Shown here: positions 48,129-55,575 of the stretch, piece by piece
Position numbering within the stretch: the first letter of the stretch is position 1
Layout of the letters: the number at the start of each line of letters is the position of its first letter
NCBI RefSeq assembly: GCF_014284255.1
Contig: NZ_JACOFV010000008.1
Location: 124,001 to 188,000 of the forward strand
DNA from: Cognatundibacterium jejuense
GTDB taxonomy: Bacteria; Pseudomonadota; Gammaproteobacteria; Burkholderiales; Burkholderiaceae_D
Direction: 5' to 3'
Length of the DNA stretch: 64,000 nucleotides
Notes under the pieces: model-generated
Database searches by the model: none
Told to the model about the DNA's origin: nothing
What the model saw: the letters and a program-made list of their open reading frames with translations, nothing else
Position numbers and translations under genes: made by a program

Positions 48129-49100
48129 ATGAAAACCAGAAAACCAGGTCGCCTGTTCTGCATCTTTAAAATGCTGGAATGTGTGTTTCTATCTTGCCTA
48201 CTGATGCCCCAAATCTCTGGAGCCGAAACCCCATTAATCAACGTTGAGACAGTCAAGGTGGCAAATGCCGACACGGTCATTGCGAAAAATCTGAGCCAAA
48301 TTCCGATAACAGTCACTCTGACCTTGACTAGTGCCAACAATATCGCCTCCAGCACGAGTTGGCCGATTACACGTTTGATACCAGCAGGTGAAACGCTTGA
48401 ACTTGTAAAAGTGTCGGCCGCAGATACGCAACAAGTGTATTCCTTTTATTTTAAGTACGAATATCTGATTGGTCAGCCAAATGCACAAGCCAAAACAAGT
48501 GCAATTTATGTGCTTCCGTTCAGATCTGACCGGATTTTTCAAGTTTCACAAGCATCGGATGGTCCGATTTTTTCTCATCATGATTTTGCGAGTAAATATG
48601 CCATCGACATTCTCATGCCTATTGGTACAACGGTGGTCGCCGCGCGCGACGGCATAGTCATTGAAAACGTTAATCAATTTCCTGACAATGGAAAAGCGGA
48701 GCCCGAATACAAAGATAAAGCAAACTACATCAGAATTTTGCATGATGACGGAACGTGGAGTTTGTATTTACATTTACAGCGGTTTTCTTCGCAAGTAGCC
48801 GTAGGCCAGAAAGTGACGGCTGGAACAGCAATCGCGTCGTCTGGTAACAGTGGATTCTCTACCGAACCCCATCTTCATTTTGCGTTACAAAAAAATGAAG
48901 ATGGAAGTATTGTGTCATTTCCGATTCAATTCAAAAATGCCAAGAGCAACACCATTACGCCCACGTATCATACATGGCTATCAACTGGTGTGAACGATGC
49001 AAACTTCGTGCCTTCATCTAAGGCTAAACGCAGCGTCAAAAAATGTTCGCAAGATGGTGTTATTGACGATGCCGCTTTGCAGTGTATGAAGGGCTGTTGA
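48129..49100 (+). CDS. M23-family metallopeptidase (secreted)
   Basis: A 323-residue protein with a signal peptide, a variable N-terminal domain (about 30-145) and a LytM/M23 zinc peptidase domain. HHDFASKYAIDILMPIGTTV supplies His and Asp ligands, YLHLQRF and GNSGFSTEPHLHFAL supply the HxH motif. M23 enzymes cut peptidoglycan cross-bridges; complete ligands suggest an active enzyme. The C-terminus carries a CSQDG...LQCMKGC cysteine tail. A terminator follows at 49138. Confidence 0.9.
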   Translation: MKTRKPGRLFCIFKMLECVFLSCLLMPQISGAETPLINVETVKVANADTVIAKNLSQIPITVTLTLTSANNIASSTSWPITRLIPAGETLELVKVSAADTQQVYSFYFKYEYLIGQPNAQAKTSAIYVLPFRSDRIFQVSQASDGPIFSHHDFASKYAIDILMPIGTTVVAARDGIVIENVNQFPDNGKAEPEYKDKANYIRILHDDGTWSLYLHLQRFSSQVAVGQKVTAGTAIASSGNSGFSTEPHLHFALQKNEDGSIVSFPIQFKNAKSNTITPTYHTWLSTGVNDANFVPSSKAKRSVKKCSQDGVIDDAALQCMKGC

Positions 49101-49137
49101 CAAGAATTACATCCAACTTAAGCACTGATTGCACAAC

Positions 49138-49169
49138 AAAAAAACCGACCAGAAAGTGGTCGGTTTTTT
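49138..49169. terminator. Bidirectional terminator
   Basis: An 11-bp stem AAAACCGACCA/TGGTCGGTTTT (49141-49167) flanked by A and T runs. It serves the M23 gene on the plus strand and the Asr-like array on the minus strand. Confidence 0.85.
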
Positions 49170-49207
49170 ACTTAACGATGATCGAAAAATACCTCGATCA
49201 ATTTTTT

Positions 49208-49324
49208 TTATTTAGATGCGGCTGCTTTCTCAACTTGAGGTTTTGGTGCGATTTTTGTCGGCACTTTTGTAGCTTCTTTTGCAGCTTCTTTTGTGTCAAC
49301 CTTGGTATCCGTCTTCACTTCCAT
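49208..49324 (-). pseudogene. Detached C-terminal tail of Asr-like protein 1
   Basis: A 38-codon open frame (MEVKTDTKVDTKEAAK at its start, ending KAAASK) lies in the same frame as the upstream gene, separated only by TAA and one Lys codon. Its Lys/Thr/Asp repeats match the tails of the array, for example VEPKTDTKVAVN after gene 3. It looks like the original C-terminus cut off by a stop codon, though it has its own ATG. Confidence 0.65.
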
Positions 49325-49327
49325 TTT

Positions 49328-49600
49328 TTATTCCGCTCCTTTTTTTGAACCCATATGATGCTTCATATTGTTCTTTGTACCAGCTTCAAAGCCTTTAGGA
49401 TTTGACGCTGAGGATGCTGCTGTAACTGCTGCCGGTGCAGTTGGAGCGGTCGAAGTGGTGCTACTAACAGAGGCTGATTTGGCAGCCGTCACTACAGCAG
49501 GTGTAGCTAATTTTTCAGAAGCCCCAGTTACAGGTGTTTGCGCAAATGCTGTGCCCATTGCGAAAGTCGTAGTGATGATAGCGGCGATAATCGTTTTCAT
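49328..49600 (-). CDS. Asr-like secreted Ala/Lys-rich protein 1
   Basis: A 90-residue protein with the array's signature signal peptide MKTIIAAIITTTFAMGTAFA and an Ala/Thr/Ser-rich mature part ending MKHHMGSKKGAE. It is the most diverged copy, with HH instead of the KKHAKK core. It lies 67 bp downstream of copy 2. Composition and size resemble the acid-shock protein Asr, a disordered periplasmic protein, but homology is not established. Confidence 0.75.
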   Translation of the reverse strand: MKTIIAAIITTTFAMGTAFAQTPVTGASEKLATPAVVTAAKSASVSSTTSTAPTAPAAVTAASSASNPKGFEAGTKNNMKHHMGSKKGAE

Positions 49601-49667
49601 GATGTGTCCTATTCTTTGATCGTTAATTTCAATACATTTTTAGGTTGATCTTTTACTTGATAAGGAT

Positions 49668-49994
49668 TTATTTTCCGGTCGCAGTAGATGCTGCTGCGGC
49701 GACAACTTTAGCAACTGGTTTTGTAGTCGCTTTTGGATCAGCTTTTACTTCAGCTTTTTGCTCGCCTTTTGCTTCTGATCCAGCTTCTTTTTTTGCGTGT
49801 TTCTTGTGCTGAACTTTTGCTACTGGCGCTGCTACTTTTGCTTCTGTGCTTGCGCTTGCGGCGGGTGCTGCAGGTGCAGTAACGGCCGCTGGAGTAGCAC
49901 TTGCTTTTGCTGGTGCTGTCGTTGCTGGTGTTTGGGCAAATGCTGTACCCATTGCGAAAGTAGTAGCGATGATAGCGGCGATGATTGTTTTCAT
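49668..49994 (-). CDS. Asr-like secreted Ala/Lys-rich protein 2
   Basis: A 108-residue protein: signal peptide MKTIIAAIIATTFAMGTAFA, an Ala/Pro/Thr-rich stretch, the core VQHKKHAKKEAG (about 65-76) and a Lys-rich tail (KADPKATTKPVAK). It keeps its full tail, unlike copies 1 and 3, and so shows the ancestral layout. It has no upstream element of its own and is probably cotranscribed with copies 3 and 1. Confidence 0.8.
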   Translation of the reverse strand: MKTIIAAIIATTFAMGTAFAQTPATTAPAKASATPAAVTAPAAPAASASTEAKVAAPVAKVQHKKHAKKEAGSEAKGEQKAEVKADPKATTKPVAKVVAAAASTATGK

Positions 49995-50061
49995 GATAGA
50001 TCCTTTTCTGTATTCAGTATTTAAATAGTGTGCTTACTTTTTGTAATTGACTTTGACAAAT

Positions 50062-50170
50062 TTATTTCTTTGTTGCTGGTGTTGTCGTTTGATTGACAGC
50101 CACTTTTGTATCGGTCTTCGGTTCAACTTTTACATCTACTTTTGCATTCGCCGTTTCTTTTCCTAATGGC
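50062..50170 (-). pseudogene. Frameshifted C-terminal tail of Asr-like protein 3
   Basis: Just past the stop of copy 3, another frame encodes KPLGKETANAKVDVKVEPK and continues to TTPATKK and a TAA at 50064-50062. One extra A in the A6 run (complement of T at 50171-50176) would join it to copy 3 without a stop. The tail resembles that of copy 1. Confidence 0.7.
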
Positions 50171-50423
50171 TTTTTTCCGATTTAGTGTCGACCTTAGCGA
50201 CTGTGCCAACTTCATTTTTAGCATGTTTTTTATGAGCTACTTTAGCTACTGATGCAACTGGTTTTACATCGGCTTTTGCAGTGGTAGAAGCTGTCGAAGT
50301 TGCAGTAGTTACGGCTGCCGGTGCAACGCTTGCTTTCGCTGGTGCACTCGCTGCTGGTGTCTGGGCGAACGCTGTACCCATTGCGAAACTAGTAGCGATG
50401 ATAGCGGCGATAATCGTTTTCAT
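50163..50423 (-). CDS. Asr-like secreted Ala/Lys-rich protein 3, tail lost by frameshift
   Basis: An 86-residue product from ATG 50423: signal peptide MKTIIAAIIATSFAMGTAFA, Ala/Thr-rich linker and core VAHKKHAKNEVG. It ends prematurely at KSEKSH because an A6 run appears one base short of continuing into the tail frame. The tract could vary by slippage and switch between a short and a long protein. It carries the repeated upstream element at 50488-50523 and heads a likely three-gene transcript. Confidence 0.78.
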   Translation of the reverse strand: MKTIIAAIIATSFAMGTAFAQTPAASAPAKASVAPAAVTTATSTASTTAKADVKPVASVAKVAHKKHAKNEVGTVAKVDTKSEKSH

Positions 50424-50487
50424 GATGAGTCCTGTTCTATAAAAAATATTGCTTATGTTTGAATGCTGCTTAACTGCTGTTTTTTTA

Positions 50488-50523
50488 CTTTGCGTAGTGT
50501 GTCTACGTAAGCCAAGAACGCGG
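50488..50523 (-). repeat. Upstream repeat of Asr-like gene 3
   Basis: Copy of an element reading CGCGTTCTTGGCTTACGTAG on the coding (minus) strand and continuing into CTACGCAAAG. It contains the imperfect palindrome TACGTAG/CTACGCA. The same element lies upstream of genes 4 and 5, so it probably contains their common promoter or operator. Confidence 0.65.
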
Positions 50524-50693
50524 TCGAATAACAAGCTGTTGACAGCATTTTGTTGAATTCATTGGAATTGGTAGAGTCGTTCTAAACTAGCTTTTTTTAA
50601 CAATTTTATGTCAACCGCCAAAGCACATTTTTTTCAGGTCATATTTAAATTTAGAGATGTTTATGGTCAAAGTAGATACCATATTGCGAAAAA

Positions 50694-50728
50694 AAAACAG
50701 CGCAGACCATTTCGATCTGCGCTGTTTT
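50694..50728 (-). terminator. Terminator of Asr-like gene 4
   Basis: A 13-bp stem AAAACAGCGCAGA/TCTGCGCTGTTTT with a 9-nt loop, followed on the minus strand by a U-rich run. The stem is related to the terminator of gene 5 (51291-51323), so the duplication unit includes the terminator. Confidence 0.8.
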
Positions 50729-50766
50729 TAATCACCTAACCTCATTGATTGAGGCCGGATAAAAAT

Positions 50767-51036
50767 TTATTTTTCTGATCCTGCTTTTGCATCAGTTTTG
50801 ACATGAGATGTGGCAGCTGGTGTCGCTTCTGCAGCATCTTTTTTCGCATGCTTTTTATGCGATTTTTTTGCTACTGGCGCTGCTGGTTTTGCATCAGTGG
50901 TTGCACTCGCTGTTTGTGCCATTGCTGCGGCCGGTGTTGCAGTTGCTTTCGCTGGAGCAGACGCTGTTGGTGTTTGGGCAAACGCAGTACCCATAGCGAA
51001 TGTAGTAGCGATAATAGCGGCGATAATCGTTTTCAT
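50767..51036 (-). CDS. Asr-like secreted Ala/Lys-rich protein 4
   Basis: An 89-residue protein with signal peptide MKTIIAAIIATTFAMGTAFA, Ala/Thr-rich linker, core KKSHKKHAKKDAAE (about 58-71) and a Lys-rich tail ending KAGSEK. It has its own upstream repeat (51086-51119) and terminator, so it is a separate transcription unit. Strongly basic and probably disordered. Confidence 0.8.
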   Translation of the reverse strand: MKTIIAAIIATTFAMGTAFAQTPTASAPAKATATPAAAMAQTASATTDAKPAAPVAKKSHKKHAKKDAAEATPAATSHVKTDAKAGSEK

Positions 51037-51085
51037 GATAAGTCCTGTTCTTAAGTTTGCTTCAATGTTCTATGGTTTTACTGCT

Positions 51086-51119
51086 CTTGCGTAGTCAATC
51101 TACGTAAGCTAAGAACGCG
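51086..51119 (-). repeat. Upstream repeat of Asr-like gene 4
   Basis: Second copy of the element, with CGCGTTCTTAGCTTACGTAG on the coding strand, then ATTGACTACGCAAG. Differs from the gene 5 copy at only a few positions; the palindrome arms are kept. Confidence 0.65.
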
Positions 51120-51290
51120 GTCAGATGCATATCCGTTGACCTTCATTTTATAAATTATTTAAAGCAGCCTTCTAAGTAGATTTTTCGAAAAATTACGTCA
51201 GTCAAAAAATGGTGGATAACCAAAAAAGTATCCCCGTATCTCTTTACGTTTTTTTATGCAATGAATTTTGAGAGAGAGATTTCAGTAAAA

Positions 51291-51323
51291 AAACAGCGCA
51301 GATCATATTGATGTGCGCTGTTT
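51291..51323 (-). terminator. Terminator of Asr-like gene 5
   Basis: AAACAGCGCA pairs with TGCGCTGTTT around a 13-nt loop; on the minus strand a U run follows (complement of the A run from about 51287). Confidence 0.75.
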
Positions 51324-51369
51324 ATTTTTAGCCTCGATAATCGAGGCCGCGATTGAAAATGTATTGCAA

Positions 51370-51768
51370 TTATTTAGCTGGTGCTAAACTAGCCTTGGAT
51401 TGCGGGTCAGATTTAGCATCTGTTTTTACCGCAGTTGTTGTCTCTGCAGCTGGTTTTTTAGCATGTTTTCTATGTGCTTTTTTGGTCACTGGTGCTGCTG
51501 GTTTTGTCTCAGTTTGTGCTGTCATTGCAGGTGCTGGTTGAGCGCTGGTAACGACTTCAGGCTTACCTGCTGCGGTTGCGGTTGCAGCTGTTGGCATTGC
51601 TGATTTTGCGCTGCTGACAACAGATGCTTTTGTATTGTTCGTTACTGAAGCGGCTTGTGCGCTGGCGGCGCTGGTTAATGTGGTTGCGGCTGTGGTTGCT
51701 GGTGTTTGAGCAAACGCAGTACCCATAGCAAATGTAGTGGCGATGATAGCGGCGATAATCGTTTTCAT
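51370..51768 (-). CDS. Asr-like secreted Ala/Lys-rich protein 5
   Basis: The longest member, 132 residues: the same signal peptide MKTIIAAIIATTFAMGTAFA, an expanded Ala/Ser/Thr/Val linker (about 24-95), core KKAHRKHAKKPAAE (about 98-111) and a Lys/Ser tail. Own upstream repeat and terminator. Length differences among copies lie mainly in the low-complexity linker, as expected for slippage. Confidence 0.8.
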   Translation of the reverse strand: MKTIIAAIIATTFAMGTAFAQTPATTAATTLTSAASAQAASVTNNTKASVVSSAKSAMPTAATATAAGKPEVVTSAQPAPAMTAQTETKPAAPVTKKAHRKHAKKPAAETTTAVKTDAKSDPQSKASLAPAK

Positions 51769-51819
51769 GATAGGTCCTGTTCTTTCGTTTGCGGTTCAAT
51801 GTTCTTGGTTTTTACTAAT

Positions 51820-51853
51820 CTTGCGTAGTCAGTCTACGTAAGCCAAGAACGCG
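51820..51853 (-). repeat. Upstream repeat of Asr-like gene 5
   Basis: Third copy: CGCGTTCTTGGCTTACGTAG on the coding strand, then ACTGACTACGCAAG. A possible -35 TTGGCT and -10 CAAGAT with a 17-bp spacer fall inside it, so it may be the promoter itself with the palindrome in the spacer. Confidence 0.6.
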
Positions 51854-51992
51854 ATGAACAAGATATGTGTTGACATGGATTTGAAGAAAATTATGGAAAA
51901 TCGTTAATCGTGTCAAATGCTTGATTTTGCCTTAGTATGACAAGGTAAGAAATTCTTTCCATCTGACCGATCAAAAAGTGAAGGAGTCAACA

Positions 51993-52391
51993 ATGACGAT
52001 TGCAAATTGGTGTGTCCTGGCAGCCTGTTTATTACCGATATGTACGGTCGGGCTGGCCAAAGCCGGATCGGCAAAAAAATCTGCTGGCGTATCTCGCTAC
52101 GATAATAATAATCCGCGTGAATGGGCTAATCATCTTTCGGGATGGCAGCAACGCGCTCAGGCCGCACAAAATAATGGCTGGGAAGCACTGCCACTATTTA
52201 TTGCGGCGGTTGTCCTGGCACAGCAAGCGCATGGTGATCAAGGTCGGATTGATACGCTGGCGTTAGTGTTTATTGGTTTGCGGGTTTTATATGTCGCCGC
52301 CTATTTGATGAATGCAGGTACAGTTCGGACTTTGATCTGGACCGCTGGCGTTGCAAGCTGTATCACCATCTTCTTGCAGTCAGTAACCTAA
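51993..52391 (+). CDS. MAPEG-family membrane protein
   Basis: A 132-residue protein with four hydrophobic helices. The motif YDNNNPREW followed by RAQAAQNNGWEALPLFIAAV (about 40-70) is typical of bacterial MAPEG proteins, relatives of microsomal glutathione transferases. Function in bacteria is unclear. ATG 51993 has AAGGAG six bases upstream; an in-frame GTG at 51978 overlaps that site. Confidence 0.85.
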   Translation: MTIANWCVLAACLLPICTVGLAKAGSAKKSAGVSRYDNNNPREWANHLSGWQQRAQAAQNNGWEALPLFIAAVVLAQQAHGDQGRIDTLALVFIGLRVLYVAAYLMNAGTVRTLIWTAGVASCITIFLQSVT

Positions 52392-52423
52392 ACGCCGTTT
52401 GAATCGCTTAGAAAGTTGCCACA

Positions 52424-52675
52424 ATGGATGAACAAGCATTGCAAGGTATGTTAATAGGCCTGTTACCGACACCGGCTTACATTTTTGGTGCGATCGTGTT
52501 TGGCATTATTGGCTTCGTCGCGTATCGCTTTGGTAAAAAGACGGCGCGTTCAAAAATCAAATGGTTGGGCGTCGTTTTGATGCTTTACCCTTACGTCACC
52601 GGTAGTGATACGCGCTTGCTCTATTTGGTGGGCTTAGTTTTGTGTGTGGCTTTGTACTATTATCGGAACGAATAG
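52424..52675 (+). CDS. Small membrane protein of unknown function
   Basis: An 83-residue protein with three hydrophobic segments (about 15-35, 46-62, 64-80) and a basic loop FGKKTARSKIKWLG between the first two. No family recognised. It lies 32 bp after the MAPEG gene and may be cotranscribed. Confidence 0.65.
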   Translation: MDEQALQGMLIGLLPTPAYIFGAIVFGIIGFVAYRFGKKTARSKIKWLGVVLMLYPYVTGSDTRLLYLVGLVLCVALYYYRNE

Positions 52676-52756
52676 GTTTTAGTAACCGGGATGTGAGGGG
52701 CGCAAAGCAACGACCTGGCTAGTTGGATCCGCCCCGCCGACAAGAATAGGTCGAGT

Positions 52757-53326
52757 TCAAACAGTAAGTATCTTTTCCATCTCTTCAAATTGAAGATTAT
52801 CGACCAGCATCTGTTCTTTGCCATTGTCTTTAGGAAATGGTTTAAATCTTCCGGTGCGCAGGTAGCCACGGCGTTGATAGTAGGCAATCAGTTCTTCACG
52901 CACACTAATTACGGTCATCCAAATTTTATTGATGCCCCACAACTTGTGCGCGTGCTGTTCTGCGGTTTGCATAAAATGCTTGCCTATACCATTGCCTTGC
53001 AAGTTCGGGCGCACTACAAACATGCCCAGATACGCGGCATCATCGTTTTTTTGTAAATGGACGCAGCCTATTATTTCTTGCTCTTGCAGGCACAAGAGAA
53101 TAACGGAATCCCTGGCGGCAATTATTTCCAGCACTTCTGCGGCAAAAATCCGCGAGCCCTCTAGCAAATCTGCTTCTGTCGTCCATCCCTGACGGCTAGT
53201 TTCGCCGCGGTAGGCGCTGTTTACCAGTTGCGCAACGACTTCCGCGTCTTCATTACTTGCGTGGCGAAAACTCAGATGTTGAAAGGTGACAAATTCAGTC
53301 TGCAAATCAGGGAATTGTAGTGTCAT
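52757..53326 (-). CDS. GNAT-family N-acetyltransferase
   Basis: A 189-residue GNAT protein: RHASNEDAEVVAQLVNSAYRGE near the N-terminus, IGCVHLQ strand, the acetyl-CoA-binding VRPNLQGNGIGKHFMQTAE (Q/RxxGxG/A) and ELIAYYQRRGYLRTG motif. It transfers an acetyl group to an unknown small molecule or protein amine. Confidence 0.88.
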   Translation of the reverse strand: MTLQFPDLQTEFVTFQHLSFRHASNEDAEVVAQLVNSAYRGETSRQGWTTEADLLEGSRIFAAEVLEIIAARDSVILLCLQEQEIIGCVHLQKNDDAAYLGMFVVRPNLQGNGIGKHFMQTAEQHAHKLWGINKIWMTVISVREELIAYYQRRGYLRTGRFKPFPKDNGKEQMLVDNLQFEEMEKILTV

Positions 53327-53535
53327 GGGTACTCAAAATGATGAAACGTTGATCAACTTATTGCAAACCGTATTGCGAATCAAATAGGCATTGTGAGGCG
53401 GAATTCATTGCCATTTGAAATTTATGAATTGTTCACATTTGCGACTCAAAAATCATGCAGCTTTTATAAAAAACCCGCGTAACATTATATAACTTTCTCC
53501 CCTGGTCGATCCGATACTTCCCATCAACTTTGCAG

Positions 53536-54027
53536 ATGAATGCTCCCAAAGTGACTTCTATTCTCTTCGTATGTATGGGCAATATTTGCCGCTCACCAAC
53601 AGCCGAAGGTGTGTTTTTAGCCAAAGCGAAAGCGGCCGGTTTATTGGATCAACTCATTGTTGATTCAGCGGGTACACATTTGCACCACGTGGGAGAAGCG
53701 CCGGATCCGCGTGCTCAGACGTACGCTTTAAAACGGGGAATTGATCTGAGTATGCAGCGGGCCAGACAAGTCAGAGCAGACGATTTTGTGAAATTTGATC
53801 TGATACTCGCGATGGACAGAAATAATCTGGCCTTGCTAGAAGCCGCTTGCCCATTGCCATATCGGCAAAAATTAGGGCTGCTCATGCGTTACGCTCAACA
53901 TAACAATAACACCGAAGTGCCTGACCCATATTACGATGGTGGCCGCAGCTTTGATCTGGTGCTCGATTACATTGAGGACGCTACCGAGGGTTTATTGCAC
54001 GATTTACAGGTCGAGTCGCGGTCTTAA
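53536..54027 (+). CDS. Low-molecular-weight protein tyrosine phosphatase
   Basis: A 163-residue phosphatase with P-loop CMGNICRSP (Cys-X5-Arg; about 13-21) and the general acid in DPYYDGG (about 132-138). The layout and length match LMW-PTPs. ATG 53536 is preferred over a TTG six bases upstream. No exopolysaccharide or kinase gene is adjacent, so the substrate is unknown. Confidence 0.92.
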   Translation: MNAPKVTSILFVCMGNICRSPTAEGVFLAKAKAAGLLDQLIVDSAGTHLHHVGEAPDPRAQTYALKRGIDLSMQRARQVRADDFVKFDLILAMDRNNLALLEAACPLPYRQKLGLLMRYAQHNNNTEVPDPYYDGGRSFDLVLDYIEDATEGLLHDLQVESRS

Positions 54028-54394
54028 GGCTTTTTTAGCACATAGGTGCTCACAATTCCTTCCTTAAATTTAATTATTAAAATACCAATTTTAAGGAATA
54101 TAGGAGCTACGCAGAATAGTTCCGGCAAGACATGCGACGACAGTAAAAGGAAACGGCTAGGAGTTATAACGCTGCTGGGGCAGTTTTGCGTAAGCCCAAA
54201 AGATCTTGTCATTCTTATTCCATACTGACTGGTGCCCCCGGAAATACACTTTTTTGCCGCTCAACCTCAAAAAAGTGCATTTCATCCCTCAATTAACGCA
54301 ACTTAAGTCATTGGTACTTGTCTGAGATGCCACAGTGCATAATACTGCACCATCCCTGAAGTCCCGATTATTTCAACAGCGTAAGAGACCCGCC
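54028..54394. other. Intergenic region upstream of the RND efflux operon
   Basis: A 367-bp stretch without a supportable gene. A modest promoter TTGTCT (54318-54323), 16-bp spacer, TAATAC (54340-54345) could drive the efflux operon, leaving a leader of about 45 nt. No divergent regulator gene is present. Confidence 0.45.
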
Positions 54395-55573
54395 ATGTTA
54401 CGTAAAACATTGATAGCCATCGCCATCGCAGCGACGCTTGCAGCTTGTAACAATAATAAAGAGCCAGAAAAGGCCAATACTGCCAGTGCAACCACTGTCG
54501 CAGACAAAGCTAGCACTGATAAGAAGGAAAAACCCGCCGTCAAATTACTGATTGCACCTGAAGATACGGTGAAAATCGCTTCCAACGCTATGGTATCTGG
54601 TCCGGTTGTTACCGGGTCAATACAGCCGGAACGAAAAGCCGATTTACGCGCTGAGGTACAAGCGATTGTTTTGCAAGTGTTAAAAGAAAATGGCGACGTC
54701 GTCAAACGGGGTGATATTTTGGTCAAGCTGGACGAGACATCGATCCGCGACAACCTCAATTCCGCCGAAGACAATGCGCGCAGCGCGGCACTATCCCTGG
54801 AGCAGGCGGATCGTTCTCTGCAACGCCTCAAAACCTTGCGCTCATCAGGTATGGCTTCACTACAAGCATTGGATGATGCTGAAGTCAAAGTCGATGCTGC
54901 CAGAAGCGAATTGTCGGCTTCGAGAGCCCGTGCTACCAACGCGCGCCAGCAATTGCAACGTACCGTCGTGCGTGCGCCATTTGATGGTGTCGTTAGCGAA
55001 CGTAAGGTCTCTGCAGGTGACACGGCATCATTGGGTAAAGAGTTAGTCAAAGTCATTGATACCAGCAGTATGCGTTTTGTCGGCAATGTTTCTGCTGATC
55101 GCATCGCTCAGGTCAAGGTCGGCCAACCGGTCAGTTTCCGGGTCAATGGCTACGCCAATCAGGAGTTTCACGGCAAAGTAACACGGGTCGACCCGGCAGC
55201 GAATGATGTCACGCGCCAGGTTGAGGTCTTAGTAGGATTCGCCGATAGCAATCAACCCAAAGTGTCTGGATTGTTCGCAGAAGGCAATATCGAATCAACC
55301 ACGATTGATGCGTTGACACTTCCAGAAGGTGCCATTGTCAAAGCAGGGGATAAGTCCTATGCCTGGCGTGTCGCTGGCAACAAATTGAAGAAGGTTGATC
55401 TGGTATTAGGAAAACGCGATCAACGTTCTGGCAATGTTGAAATCCGCCAAGGCTTATCTTCCGGCGATTTGGTGATGCGCAGTCCAGGCTCGAACTTTAA
55501 AGACGACCAGAACGTAGAAATGGCGGTTGCTAAAGTCGCCGCTTCAGCCGCTGTTCATTCAGAAGGAAACTAA
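54395..55573 (+). CDS. RND efflux periplasmic adaptor (membrane fusion lipoprotein)
   Basis: A 392-residue membrane fusion protein. The signal peptide ends in the lipobox ATLAAC (Cys14). It has the lipoyl half-motifs (ADLRAEVQAIVLQVLKENGD and TVVRAPFDGVVSERKVSAGD) enclosing an alpha-helical hairpin (about 110-180), then beta-barrel and proximal domains. ATG 54395 is chosen because the lipoprotein signal begins there. It links the inner-membrane pump encoded next (two-base gap) to an outer-membrane channel not present here. Confidence 0.93.
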   Translation: MLRKTLIAIAIAATLAACNNNKEPEKANTASATTVADKASTDKKEKPAVKLLIAPEDTVKIASNAMVSGPVVTGSIQPERKADLRAEVQAIVLQVLKENGDVVKRGDILVKLDETSIRDNLNSAEDNARSAALSLEQADRSLQRLKTLRSSGMASLQALDDAEVKVDAARSELSASRARATNARQQLQRTVVRAPFDGVVSERKVSAGDTASLGKELVKVIDTSSMRFVGNVSADRIAQVKVGQPVSFRVNGYANQEFHGKVTRVDPAANDVTRQVEVLVGFADSNQPKVSGLFAEGNIESTTIDALTLPEGAIVKAGDKSYAWRVAGNKLKKVDLVLGKRDQRSGNVEIRQGLSSGDLVMRSPGSNFKDDQNVEMAVAKVAASAAVHSEGN

Positions 55574-55575
55574 TT

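Larger units (their letters stand above)
50424..50766. other. Intergenic region between Asr-like genes 4 and 3
   Basis: Contains the upstream repeat of gene 3 (50488-50523) and the terminator of gene 4 (50694-50728). Nothing else recognised between them. Confidence 0.6.
51037..51369. other. Intergenic region between Asr-like genes 5 and 4
   Basis: Holds the upstream repeat of gene 4 (51086-51119) and the terminator of gene 5 (51291-51323). The remaining AT-rich sequence shows no gene. Confidence 0.6.

Noticed and set aside
54024-54228. Short open frames downstream of the tyrosine phosphatase
   Set aside because: No ribosome site, no recognisable protein features, and both strands are open over an AT-rich stretch.
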